A stretch of DNA of 14,679 bases from contig DGFE01000095.1 of NCBI GenBank assembly GCA_002391525.1, forward strand, positions 1-14,679, given 5' to 3'. The stretch is from Competibacteraceae bacterium UBA3908 (GTDB taxonomy: Bacteria > Pseudomonadota > Gammaproteobacteria > Competibacterales > Competibacteraceae). The translations under genes were made by a program, and so were the position numbers. How positions within the stretch are numbered: position 1 is the stretch's first letter; the number at the start of each line of letters is the position of its first letter. The notes beneath the pieces are model-generated. The model searched no databases, was not told the origin of the DNA, and was given only the letters and a program-made list of their open reading frames with translations. Positions 1 to 7,112 of the stretch are shown here, piece by piece.

Positions 1-38
1 CTTCTGCGCCGGCGGGGTCAGATGTGTATAAGAGACAG
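1..38. other. Nextera/Tn5 adapter sequence (library artefact)
   Basis: Positions 20-38 read AGATGTGTATAAGAGACAG, the exact 19-bp Tn5 mosaic end used in Nextera libraries. The 14 bases before it (6-19) match 10 of 14 positions of the Nextera read-1 arm, so they look like a corrupted copy of that arm. Translating the mosaic end gives the peptides MCIRDS and MYKRQ, which are well-known contaminant starts in protein databases. Genomic sequence begins at about base 39. Any start codon placed at 22 or 24 is artificial. Confidence 0.96.
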
Positions 39-39
39 C

Positions 40-243
40 GTTTTTCCCAAAAAACTGGCGCCGCTGTGGCGCCGGCCTTTCCGGCAAGGTGTGGAAGCGG
101 CTCCGCGGGGCGAGGACCAGAATCCTTATGTCCCGGACAGCCACCTGTACCACGCCTGGGTGGCCGGCTGGGCGATGCTCAGCCGGGGCTGGGGCGATGT
201 CGACGCCTCCGCCGCCCCGATCCGGCCCCGCTCCTGCTCCTGA
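40..243 (+). CDS. Rmf-like small protein, C-terminal part (5' truncated)
   Basis: This open frame runs out of the adapter and stops at 241-243, so the true start is missing. The visible peptide has the pattern F-x-Q-G-V-E-A, then R-G-E-D-Q-N-P-Y, then S-H-L-Y-H-A-W-V-A-G-W. That matches the spacing of the ribosome modulation factor (Rmf) fold, where a glycine-rich first helix, an (N/C)PY motif and a WxxGW motif follow one another. Rmf-type proteins dimerise 70S ribosomes in stationary phase, and several Rmf-fold relatives have other or unknown roles. The tail after GW (about 20 residues, rich in Ala, Pro and Arg) is not typical. The family match rests on a short motif and the gene is broken by the contig end, so Rmf function is only a suggestion. 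Confidence 0.45.
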   Translation, partial: VFPKKLAPLWRRPFRQGVEAAPRGEDQNPYVPDSHLYHAWVAGWAMLSRGWGDVDASAAPIRPRSCS

Positions 244-463
244 CCGCACCACCGCGGGTTTCCCCATCCCTGGACAGGACAAACTTGCTTTAAGGGGATT
301 TCCGTTCGCAAGCCGCCCACGATCCGGATCGACAGGCCCATGGCTCCAAGCCGTGCCGGTTCGCGCCCCGCGGCTGGCGATGCGGCATGGGGGTCGAAAC
401 GCGGCACGATGCTACACTTGGCGCATCCATGCCAACCAAACCACTGGAATTGGGTATCACTCC

Positions 464-1003
464 ATGAACAAACCGCTTTTTTCGCTGCTGGCGGGCAGTC
501 TGCTGATGACCGCGCCGACCTGGGGGGCCGAGGGCGACTGGGATCGAGCCAGGGCCGCTCACGAGCGCGGCGACTACGCTGAGGAAGTCGCCATCATCCG
601 GCCACTGGCGGAAAAGGGTTATCCCTTCGCCCAGTTCAACATGGGGGTGCTCTACGACGAAGGCAAGGGCGTGCCGCTGGACGATGCCCAGGCGATTCAG
701 TGGTATCGGAAGGCGGCGGAACAGGGTGTTCCGCAGGCGCAGGTCAATCTGGGCATCATGTACGAGCAGGGCGAAGGCGTGCCGCCCGACGCGGTGCGGG
801 CCTACTTCTGGTACGCGTTGGCCGAATCCCAGGGCGATGGTCAGGCGCCGCGGGCCAAGCAAGACATCGCCAAGAAGATGACGCCCACCCAGATCGAGGA
901 GGCGGAACGGCAGGTCAAGGAATTCAAGGCCAAGCATACCTTCCCGATCCCGCCCCTGCCGCCCGCGCCGGATTCCGGCGCCGCGCACGGCGGCAACGGT
1001 TGA
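464..1003 (+). CDS. Secreted Sel1-repeat protein
   Basis: This 179-residue protein starts at the ATG at 464. An upstream extension in the same frame is compositionally implausible, and this ATG directly opens a signal peptide: Lys3, a hydrophobic stretch at 5-16, and likely cleavage after the Ala in TWGA near residue 22. Two Sel1/TPR-like repeats follow at about 52-87 and 88-123, carrying the hallmark A-Q-x-N-(L/M)-G-x-(L/M)-Y and G-x-G-V-P patterns and ending in W-Y-x-x-A. The C-terminus (about 140-179) is a charged helix followed by a proline-rich tail. Sel1-repeat proteins usually act as protein-interaction scaffolds in the periplasm or outside the cell, and the partner here cannot be told. 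It converges on mltD with only 21 bp between the stop codons. A weak -10-like TACACT lies at 413-418, without a convincing -35. Confidence 0.85.
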   Translation: MNKPLFSLLAGSLLMTAPTWGAEGDWDRARAAHERGDYAEEVAIIRPLAEKGYPFAQFNMGVLYDEGKGVPLDDAQAIQWYRKAAEQGVPQAQVNLGIMYEQGEGVPPDAVRAYFWYALAESQGDGQAPRAKQDIAKKMTPTQIEEAERQVKEFKAKHTFPIPPLPPAPDSGAAHGGNG

Positions 1004-1019
1004 ACGCGCCGCGCGCCGC

Positions 1020-1036
1020 CCGGCTCACGAAGCCGG
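1020..1036. terminator. Stem-loop between convergent genes (possible terminator)
   Basis: CCGGCT at 1020-1025 pairs perfectly with AGCCGG at 1031-1036 across a 5-nt loop. It lies just after the sel1 gene and overlaps the mltD stop codon. No T-run follows on either strand, so it is at best a weak bidirectional terminator or an RNA-end stabiliser. Confidence 0.3.
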
Positions 1037-2563
1037 ATAGACGATCAGTTGCTGGCCGGCTTTCAACACGCTGTCGACATTGAGGCGATTCCACTGCGCC
1101 AGTTTTTGGGAAGGAACGCCATGCCGTTTGGCGATCATGGTCAGGGTTTCACCCTTCTTGACCGTGTATCTGTTGGCGGCCACCAGCCGGGCGCCCGGTA
1201 TGTTCGCCGCCAGATTCCGGGCCTGCTCCAAAGGCAACAGCAGCTTGTAGGCGCGCGGAGGCGGTTCGACGCCGGGCCTGAAACCGGGATTGAAGCGGAA
1301 AAACTCCTCGGGAGCGATGCCCGTGGCGGCAAGCGCGTCGGGAATCCTCGTTTCGGGCACGACATCGACCCTGAACAGATAAGGCTGATTGCCGATGGGT
1401 GGGAGTCGCAGGCCATACGCCGCTGGATCGGCGACGATGCGCGACAGGGCCAGGATCCTGGGTACGTAATCCTGGGTTTCCCTGGGAAGCTTCAGGTTCC
1501 AATACGGCGATTGCGGCTCCACTTCCGCCACCGGGGGCGTCGGTAACGCCAGGGCGGCGATGGCGGGCTGGGTTTCGATCAGGCTGACTGGCGGCGGCGG
1601 GGGTGGCGCCTTGGCGCTGGCCTTCATCGCCTCCTGCACCGCCCCGGGGCCCGCGTTGTAAGCCGCCAATGTCAGCAGCCAGTCCCCCTTGAACAGCTTG
1701 TTCAGGTAACGCAGGTACTCCAGTGCCGCATCCGTCGAGGTGTGGATATCGAACCGGCCGTCATACCCCTCCGCGAGCAGCAACCCCTGTTCCTGGCCGG
1801 TGGTCGGGATGATTTGCCACAGACCGGCGGCCTGCTTGGGGGAAACGGCGGTCGGCTCGAAGGCGCTCTCCACCATCGGCACCAGCACCAGATCCATCGG
1901 CAGGCCACGCCGGTCGACCTGCTCCACGAGGTAGTGCAGAAAGGGCCTGGCGCGCTGGGAGAACAACTGGATATAACCGGGATGGCGCTTGAGATAATCG
2001 ATCTGCTCCTCGATTCGGGCATGTTCCACCTCGGTCAGCGCCAACCGTCCGCGCATCCGACCCCAGAGATCCTTGCTGTTCGCCACGGACTTGCGCTTGC
2101 CCTTTCGGGCGGATGCGACTGAATTTCGTCCAATCTGGCGCGTTTTGACCTGATTCTTTTGGGAGGCGGCCATTACCCCGGCGCTCCCCTGGGTTTTTTG
2201 TCCCGTCGCTTGGGTAGCCCTGCCCTGCTGTACCGGTATGATCAGGCGGACTCTGGAGTCGGTGTTCCTTTCCGCTTTCGCGGGGGGTTTCTCCTTCCCG
2301 GACAACACGACATCCCGGGAGGGTTCGACAGGCTTCCGGGTATTGGCGTCGGACGCGCGCCGACCAGCGTCGGCGGGATCGCGTTTTTTTCCCTGGTCAA
2401 TCAAAGGTGTGGCGGATGTCGTGGATGTTTCGGATGTTTCGGGCGTTGCCGCCAACATGGATTCGGCGGCATCCGGCGCGCCGCCGGTCGGTCGCCAGGC
2501 GCAGGCGCTCAACATGGATGCGAGGAATAGCGCGGTGAGAGTCTCGGGGATTCGTTTCGGCAT
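1025..2563 (-). CDS. mltD: Membrane-bound lytic murein transglycosylase D (MltD-type lipoprotein)
   Basis: This 512-residue lipoprotein cleaves peptidoglycan glycan strands to 1,6-anhydro-muropeptides from the periplasmic side of a membrane. The N-terminus has a type II signal with lipobox L-S-A-C (lipid Cys21). Residues 22-165 are a low-complexity linker rich in Thr, Lys, Gln and Arg. The SLT/GH23 domain covers about 205-315: V-E-S-A-F with catalytic Glu232, S-P-K-Q-A-A-G-L-W-Q near 241-250, and L-A-A-Y-N-A-G-P-G-A-V at 299-309. A Pro-rich insert at 320-325 leads to a conserved region (about 355-455) and one C-terminal LysM domain (about 466-509, starting Y-T-V-K-K-G-E-T-L). E. coli MltD has two LysM modules, so this copy is leaner. 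The start is the ATG at 2563; another ATG 4 nt upstream is out of frame. The gene lies 176 bp downstream of sseA, probably in its own transcription unit. Confidence 0.93.
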   Translation of the reverse strand: MPKRIPETLTALFLASMLSACAWRPTGGAPDAAESMLAATPETSETSTTSATPLIDQGKKRDPADAGRRASDANTRKPVEPSRDVVLSGKEKPPAKAERNTDSRVRLIIPVQQGRATQATGQKTQGSAGVMAASQKNQVKTRQIGRNSVASARKGKRKSVANSKDLWGRMRGRLALTEVEHARIEEQIDYLKRHPGYIQLFSQRARPFLHYLVEQVDRRGLPMDLVLVPMVESAFEPTAVSPKQAAGLWQIIPTTGQEQGLLLAEGYDGRFDIHTSTDAALEYLRYLNKLFKGDWLLTLAAYNAGPGAVQEAMKASAKAPPPPPPVSLIETQPAIAALALPTPPVAEVEPQSPYWNLKLPRETQDYVPRILALSRIVADPAAYGLRLPPIGNQPYLFRVDVVPETRIPDALAATGIAPEEFFRFNPGFRPGVEPPPRAYKLLLPLEQARNLAANIPGARLVAANRYTVKKGETLTMIAKRHGVPSQKLAQWNRLNVDSVLKAGQQLIVYPAS

Positions 2564-2739
2564 TCATTGTTTCCCGGTGTTGAGGGGTGGCTTGGCCGAT
2601 GTCGACGGGGTATCCGTCGTGTCCTCGCTTGGTTGCGCTCACGGTTCGTTATCGCTCAGCGTGCTGCCTCCTCTGGTTTCGGTCGCTGCCGTCGCTCATT
2701 CACCGCTCATTTTTAGCAAAGCTTGTCGCTGCCCGCAAT

Positions 2740-3588
2740 TCAAGTCGTGCCGGTGGCAATCGGCCGGCCTGGGTCGCGAATCCATTCGCTCCAGGAACCG
2801 GCGTACAGCCGCGAACCGTGCAAGCCCGCGGCTTCCATCGCCAGCAGATTATGACAGGCGGTTACGCCGGAGCCGCAACCGTGGATCACCGCCGCCGGCG
2901 GCCGTGCGCCCAGCGCCGCCGCGAATCGCGCCCGCAGTTGGTCGCGGGTCAGAAAGCGGCCGTCGGCGGTCAGATTGTCCTCGGTCGGCAGATTGACCGC
3001 GCTCGGAATATGGCCCGCGATGGGATCAATCGGTTCCAGCTCGCCCCGGTAGCGCGCCGCCGTCCGCGCGTCCACGAGCAGCGCCTCCGCCGGCAACGCC
3101 TGTACCTGCGCGGTTGTCAGCCAGAGCCGGTCATCCGGTCGCGCCTCGAACGTGGCGGGTTGCACGGCGGGCAATGCGGCGGTCAGCGACAATCCGGACC
3201 GTTGCCAGGCCAGAAAGCCGCCGTCCAGCACCGCGCAGGCGGCGTGCCCCAGCCAGCGCAACAGCCACCACAATCGCGCGGCGGCCAGCATTCCGCCCAT
3301 GTCGTCGTAAGCGACCACCTGGGTGTGGTTGCCGATACCCCATGCGCCCAGCTTGCACGCCAGGCGCACCGGATCGGGCAACGGATGCCGACCGGTCATC
3401 GGCGTTATGGGACTGGACAGATCCTCGTCGAGATGGGCGTAGCGGGCGCCGGGCAGATGGCTCTCCCGATAAGCCCGGCGCCCGGCTTCGGGCTCGACCA
3501 GGCTGAAACGGCAATCCATCACTACCCAGTCGGGGTCGTCGAGATGGGCGTGCAGGGTGGCGGTGTCGATCAGGGTGGTATAACTCAT
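2740..3588 (-). CDS. sseA: 3-mercaptopyruvate sulfurtransferase (tandem rhodanese)
   Basis: This 282-residue protein has two rhodanese domains: an inactive N-terminal one (about 5-135) and a catalytic C-terminal one (about 155-278). The active-site loop reads C-G-S-G-V-T-A with Cys238. That loop is the signature of 3-mercaptopyruvate sulfurtransferases, whereas thiosulfate sulfurtransferases usually carry C-R-K-G. The enzyme moves sulfane sulfur from 3-mercaptopyruvate to thiols or cyanide in the cytoplasm. Other family motifs are D-x-R-F-S-L at 25-30, A-Y-x-x-S-H-I/L-P-G-A near 39-48 and G-H-I-P-S-A-V-N at 192-199. The ATG at 3588 was chosen because a longer frame would run through the end of rlmJ and has no family similarity. 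GGGAAA lies just upstream as a modest ribosome binding site. The gene follows rlmJ by 26 bp and probably belongs to the amrS-rlmJ-sseA transcript. Confidence 0.93.
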   Translation of the reverse strand: MSYTTLIDTATLHAHLDDPDWVVMDCRFSLVEPEAGRRAYRESHLPGARYAHLDEDLSSPITPMTGRHPLPDPVRLACKLGAWGIGNHTQVVAYDDMGGMLAAARLWWLLRWLGHAACAVLDGGFLAWQRSGLSLTAALPAVQPATFEARPDDRLWLTTAQVQALPAEALLVDARTAARYRGELEPIDPIAGHIPSAVNLPTEDNLTADGRFLTRDQLRARFAAALGARPPAAVIHGCGSGVTACHNLLAMEAAGLHGSRLYAGSWSEWIRDPGRPIATGTT

Positions 3589-3614
3589 GCGTTTCCCAGG
3601 GTTGGTTGACGTGT

Positions 3615-4460
3615 TCAGGGAGCGGGAACCAGCCATTCCAGCCGCGTCTGTCCCGCGTCGCCGACGTGCAGCCAGCGCAGCAGTTCGGGCAACAACCGGT
3701 TCAGCGTCTCGTCCAGCCGCCATGGCGGGTTGACGATGATCATGCCGCAACCGTGCAAACCCGGCGGACCATCGTAAGGATACAGCCCCAGTTCCGCGCA
3801 AAGGATCCCTGGAATGCCCGACTCCCGCAGAGTCCGCTGAAACCGCAGGCTGGGCGCGCGGTCGAGAATCGGATACCAGACGGCGACGCTGCCGCCCGCC
3901 CAGCGGTGGTGAATCAGTCGAACCGCCTCCGCCAGCCGGTCGAATTCATCCCTGAGTTCGTAAGCCGGGTCCAGCAGCACCAACCCGCGTCGCGCGGGCG
4001 GTGGCAGAAACGCCTTGAGCGCGGCGTACCCGTCGGCATGGTGGACCGCTACCTGCCGGTCGCCGGCGAATTCGGCCCTGAGCGAGGCATGGTCGGTGGG
4101 ATGGAGCTCGGTCAGCACCAGTCGGTCGCCCGGCCGCAGCAGGTCGCGGGCGATGCGCGGCGAACCGGGATACCAGCGCAGAACGCCGTCTGGATTCAGC
4201 GCCCGAACCCGGTTCAGATACTCGTCGAGTTGCGGACTCAACCCCGACCGGCGCCACAATCGGCCAATGCCGTCCATGAACTCGCGATTCTTGCGGGCCG
4301 GCGCCGAATGCAAATCGTAGCGGCCAGCGCCGGCATGGCTGTCGAGTACGCGGAACGGCTTGTCCTTGCACCGCAGAGCACCGATGAGATGCGCCAGCAG
4401 GACGTGTTTGAACACGTCCGCGAAGTTGCCGGCGTGGAAAGCGTGGCGATAGCTCAGCAT
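3615..4460 (-). CDS. rlmJ: 23S rRNA (adenine2030-N6)-methyltransferase RlmJ
   Basis: This 281-residue protein closely follows E. coli RlmJ (YhiR), which methylates A2030 of 23S rRNA using S-adenosylmethionine. The N-terminus reads M-L-S-Y-R-H-A-F-H-A-G-N, as in the family. Then come D-K-P-F-R-V-L-D-S-H-A-G-A-G-R-Y (SAM motif I), Y-P-G-S-P near 97-101, L-T-E-L-H-P, and G-L-V-L-L-D-P-A-Y-E (motif IV). The C-terminal part has G-M-I-I-V-N-P-P-W, also typical. The catalytic motif is D-P-A-Y rather than the D-P-P-Y of E. coli. I placed the start at the ATG at 4460, which matches the E. coli N-terminus, rather than at a GTG two codons upstream. It starts 34 bp after amrS ends and is followed by sseA at 26 bp, consistent with an operon. 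Confidence 0.93.
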   Translation of the reverse strand: MLSYRHAFHAGNFADVFKHVLLAHLIGALRCKDKPFRVLDSHAGAGRYDLHSAPARKNREFMDGIGRLWRRSGLSPQLDEYLNRVRALNPDGVLRWYPGSPRIARDLLRPGDRLVLTELHPTDHASLRAEFAGDRQVAVHHADGYAALKAFLPPPARRGLVLLDPAYELRDEFDRLAEAVRLIHHRWAGGSVAVWYPILDRAPSLRFQRTLRESGIPGILCAELGLYPYDGPPGLHGCGMIIVNPPWRLDETLNRLLPELLRWLHVGDAGQTRLEWLVPAP

Positions 4461-4494
4461 CGCCACTCACTGCAAGAGGTCGGACGACGGCGGC

Positions 4495-5589
4495 TCAATC
4501 GGCATATTGTCGAAGCCGCACCGGGCGCCGGCGCGCGCCCCAGGTTCCCGGTTTGGCCTCGAACACGCCAGCGCAGGGCGTGCCGCAGGACTTGCAGCGC
4601 CCATCCGTGGTCAGGTTCCATGCGCCGAGGGTATACCAGTCGCGGCCAATCAGTTTCTGGCCGCACCGATGGCAGTAGGTGCTGCCGCCCTTGTCGTCGT
4701 GCACGTTGCCGGTGTAGGCGTAACGGATGCCGTTTTGCATGGCGATCCGCCGCGCCCGGCTCAGGGTCGAGGGTGGGGTCGGCGAATGGTTCAGCATCTT
4801 CCAGTCCGGGTGAAAAGCGGTGAAATGGATCGGCACATCCGGCCCCAGATTCTCCACCACCCATTGCGTCAGCGCCTCCAATTCGGCGTCGGAATCGTTC
4901 TCGCCGGGGATCAACAGCGTGGTGATCTCGAACCAGACTCGGGTTTCCCGCTTCAGGTACACCAGGGTATCCAGCACCGGTTGCAGATGGCCGCCGCAGA
5001 TCTTCCAGTAAAAATCTTCGGTGAAGGCTTTGAGGTCGACGTTGGCGGCATCCATGTATTTGTAAAATTCCCGGCGCGGCTCGTGGCACATGTAGCCGGC
5101 GGTGACCGCCACCGACTTGATGCCGTACTCCCGGCAGGCGATGGCCACATCGATGGCGTACTCCATGAAGATGACCGGATCGTTGTAGGTGTAGGCGATG
5201 CTGCGGCAACCCAGTTCGTGGGCCACCCGCGCCAGTTTGTCCGGCGAGGCGGCATCGGCCAGGGTATCCATCTCGCGGGACTTGCTCATGTCCCAGTTCT
5301 GACAGAACTTGCAGGCCAGATTGCAGCCGGCGGTGCCGAACGACAACACCGAGGTGCCGGGCAGAAAATGATTGAGCGGTTTCTTCTCGATGGGGTCGAT
5401 ACAGAAGCCGCTGGAGCGGCCGTAGCTGGTCAGCACGATCTTGCCGTCGTGGCAACCGCGCACGAAGCACAAGCCTTGCTGACCCTCGTGGAGCTTGCAG
5501 AAACGTGGACAGACATCGCATTGGACACGACCGTCATCGAGGACATGCCAATACCTGGTGGGGAAAAACTCGGTGGTTAGCGTGTTCAT
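4495..5589 (-). CDS. amrS: AmmeMemoRadiSam system radical SAM enzyme
   Basis: This 364-residue radical SAM protein belongs to the pyruvate-formate-lyase-activating-enzyme-like group that accompanies Memo and AMMECR1 proteins. The 4Fe-4S/SAM motif is C89-x3-C93-x2-C96 within G-T-A-G-C-N-L-A-C-K-F-C-Q-N-W. An N-terminal Cys cluster (C24, C27, C31, C41) precedes it. A C-terminal zinc-ribbon-like region (C306-x2-C309, C332-x2-C335, C339) may hold a further metal. The substrate of the family is not established. The start is the ATG at 5589, because a strong AAGGAGG sits 5 nt upstream; a GTG at 5604 would lie before this site. It is divergent from amrB across 151 bp and followed by rlmJ and sseA. 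Finding all three Amr components together makes the assignment secure even though the biochemistry is open. Confidence 0.93.
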   Translation of the reverse strand: MNTLTTEFFPTRYWHVLDDGRVQCDVCPRFCKLHEGQQGLCFVRGCHDGKIVLTSYGRSSGFCIDPIEKKPLNHFLPGTSVLSFGTAGCNLACKFCQNWDMSKSREMDTLADAASPDKLARVAHELGCRSIAYTYNDPVIFMEYAIDVAIACREYGIKSVAVTAGYMCHEPRREFYKYMDAANVDLKAFTEDFYWKICGGHLQPVLDTLVYLKRETRVWFEITTLLIPGENDSDAELEALTQWVVENLGPDVPIHFTAFHPDWKMLNHSPTPPSTLSRARRIAMQNGIRYAYTGNVHDDKGGSTYCHRCGQKLIGRDWYTLGAWNLTTDGRCKSCGTPCAGVFEAKPGTWGARRRPVRLRQYAD

Positions 5590-5594
5590 GATGG

Positions 5595-5601
5595 CCTCCT
5601 T
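5595..5601 (-). promoter_or_regulatory. Strong ribosome binding site of amrS
   Basis: On the minus strand this reads AAGGAGG, 5 nt before the ATG at 5587-5589. It rules in that ATG over the in-frame GTG 15 nt further upstream. Confidence 0.85.
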
Positions 5602-5627
5602 CACTAAAGGCTCTCGTCGTTATGCGG

Positions 5628-5643
5628 CCAGCGTCACCGCTGG
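5628..5643. other. Hairpin in the amrS leader
   Basis: CCAGCG and CGCTGG form a perfect 6-bp stem around the 4-nt loop TCAC. On the minus strand it lies between the likely amrS promoter and its ribosome binding site, 39 nt upstream of the start codon. It could be an operator for the divergent pair or a leader RNA structure; no known riboswitch fold was recognised. Confidence 0.35.
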
Positions 5644-5673
5644 TTGCCATAATTTTTATATTGCTATTCGACC

Positions 5674-5701
5674 TTCACCAAACGATTTTGCGCCCTATAC
5701 T
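5674..5701 (+). promoter_or_regulatory. Candidate promoter of amrB-amrA
   Basis: TTCACC at 5674-5679 and TATACT at 5696-5701, separated by 16 bp, resemble a sigma-70 promoter. It lies 39 bp upstream of the amrB ATG in an AT-rich patch that contrasts with the GC-rich surroundings. On the opposite strand TTGGTG and TATAAA (15 bp apart) in the same patch could serve amrS, so the two divergent units may share regulation. Confidence 0.5.
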
Positions 5702-5740
5702 CTAAATTATTGGTGTTGGCAAACTTATCGGGAGGGCGTT

Positions 5741-6529
5741 ATGCACACTGTACGCACACCCGCCGTGGCGGGGCTGTTCTATCCGGCCGATACCGCGGAA
5801 CTGCACGCCCAGGTGCGGGAATTCCTGAACCAAATCGAACCACCGGCGGGAGCGCCGCCCAAGGCGATCATCGCTCCGCACGCCGGCTACATCTATTCCG
5901 GTCCGGTTGCCGCTTCGGCCTATGCGCGCCTGAAGGCGGCGCGCGACACCATCAGCCGGGTCGTGCTGTTGGGGCCGAGTCATCGGGTGGGCTTCCGGGG
6001 CATCGCGGTCAGCGGGATGCAAGCGTTCGCCACGCCGCTCGGTCAGATCGCGGTGGACCACGAGGCGGTGGAGCTGGTGCGGCGCTTGCCCGGAGTGGGG
6101 TTCCTGGAGCAGGCCCACGCCCAAGAACACAGCCTGGAGGTGCACCTGCCGTTCCTGCAGGAAATACTGCGCGATTTCAAACTGGTTCCGCTGGTGGTCG
6201 GCGATGCCCGTCCGGCGGAGGTCGGAGCGGTTCTGGAGGCGCTGTGGGGCGGACCGGAAACCCTGATCGTGGTCAGTTCCGATCTCAGCCATTATCACGA
6301 TTATCAGACCGCCCGGCGGCTGGATCAAGAGACTTCGCGGGCCATCGAAACGTTGCGGTTCGAGGAGATCGGCTACGAGCAAGCCTGCGGGCGCAACCCG
6401 GTCAATGGCCTGCTGTGGGTGGCGCAGCGCAAGGGTTTACAGGTCGAGACCATCGATCTGCGCAATTCCGGCGACACCGCCGGGCCGCGTGATCAGGTGG
6501 TGGGTTACGGGGCCTATGTCTTCCACTGA
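5741..6529 (+). CDS. amrB: AmmeMemoRadiSam system protein B (Memo family)
   Basis: This 262-residue protein belongs to the Memo family, which shares its fold with LigB-type non-heme iron dioxygenases. It opens with V-R-x-P-A-V-A-G-x-F-Y-P, the family start, and contains I-I-A-P-H-A-G-Y-I-Y-S-G (His47), L-L-G-P-S-H (His81), E-H-S-L-E-V-H-L-P-F-L-Q (His130), S-S-D-L-S-H-Y (181-185) and A-C-G-R-x-P (Cys216). His47, His81 and Cys216 correspond to the metal site of human MEMO1 (His49, His81, Cys244), so metal binding is likely retained. The ATG at 5741 has GGGAGGG 4 nt upstream at 5730-5736. The gene overlaps amrA by 14 nt, suggesting translational coupling, and is divergent from amrS. Its exact biochemical role is unknown. 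Confidence 0.94.
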   Translation: MHTVRTPAVAGLFYPADTAELHAQVREFLNQIEPPAGAPPKAIIAPHAGYIYSGPVAASAYARLKAARDTISRVVLLGPSHRVGFRGIAVSGMQAFATPLGQIAVDHEAVELVRRLPGVGFLEQAHAQEHSLEVHLPFLQEILRDFKLVPLVVGDARPAEVGAVLEALWGGPETLIVVSSDLSHYHDYQTARRLDQETSRAIETLRFEEIGYEQACGRNPVNGLLWVAQRKGLQVETIDLRNSGDTAGPRDQVVGYGAYVFH

Positions 6530-7112
6530 GCCGTTGTCGAACCGGGACCGGACCGCCCTGCTCGAAGTCGCCCGCGCCTCGATCCAGCACGGTTTGCGGC
6601 ATGGCCGCGCCCTGGACGTGAATCCGGGAGACTATCCGGAAACCCTGCGACCGCCGCGGGCGACCTTCGTGACCCTGGAAATCGGCGGCCAGTTGCGCGG
6701 TTGCATCGGTACGCTGGTGGCCTATCAGCCGCTGGTGTGCGATGTCGCCGCGCACGCCTGGGCCGCCGCGTTCGAGGATCCGCGCTTCCCGCAGTTGACA
6801 GCGGACGAATTTCCGCAACTGGACCTGCACATCTCGGTGCTGTCGCCGCCGGAGCCGCTGCGCTTCGATTCCGAGGAGGAATTGCTGGCGCGGTTGCGAC
6901 CGGGCGTGGACGGCTTGATTCTCCGCTTCCGCGACTATCGCGCCACCTTCCTGCCGGCGGTCTGGGAGAGCCTGCCCGATCCCTCTGTATTTCTGAGCCA
7001 GCTCAAACGGAAGGCGGGGCTGCCGCTGGACTTCTGGTCGCCCGAGTTGCGGGTGGAACGCTACACCGCTGAGTATTTCGGTGACGCCGACGTGGCCGAT
7101 GTTTCCGGCTGA
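6516..7112 (+). CDS. amrA: AmmeMemoRadiSam system protein A (AMMECR1 family)
   Basis: This 198-residue AMMECR1-domain protein carries the invariant L-R-G-C-I-G motif at 60-65. Around it are P-x-A-T-F-V-T-L at 47-54, the A-A-A-F-E-D-P-R-F segment at 83-91, I-S-V-L-S-P-P at 106-112, and F-L-P-x-V-W near 145-150. The family is conserved from archaea to humans and its activity is unproven. The ATG at 6516 lies inside the end of amrB, giving a 14-nt overlap in a different frame. The 3' end (7061-7112) also overlaps the convergent glycosyltransferase gene by 52 nt, because that gene has been extended through an intergenic repeat. Together with AmrB and AmrS this completes the three-part set. Confidence 0.93.
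   Translation: MSSTEPLSNRDRTALLEVARASIQHGLRHGRALDVNPGDYPETLRPPRATFVTLEIGGQLRGCIGTLVAYQPLVCDVAAHAWAAAFEDPRFPQLTADEFPQLDLHISVLSPPEPLRFDSEEELLARLRPGVDGLILRFRDYRATFLPAVWESLPDPSVFLSQLKRKAGLPLDFWSPELRVERYTAEYFGDADVADVSG

Noticed and set aside
3589..3801. N-terminal extension of sseA by 71 residues
   Set aside because: It would overlap the end of rlmJ and has no rhodanese similarity. The ATG at 3588 gives the standard family length.
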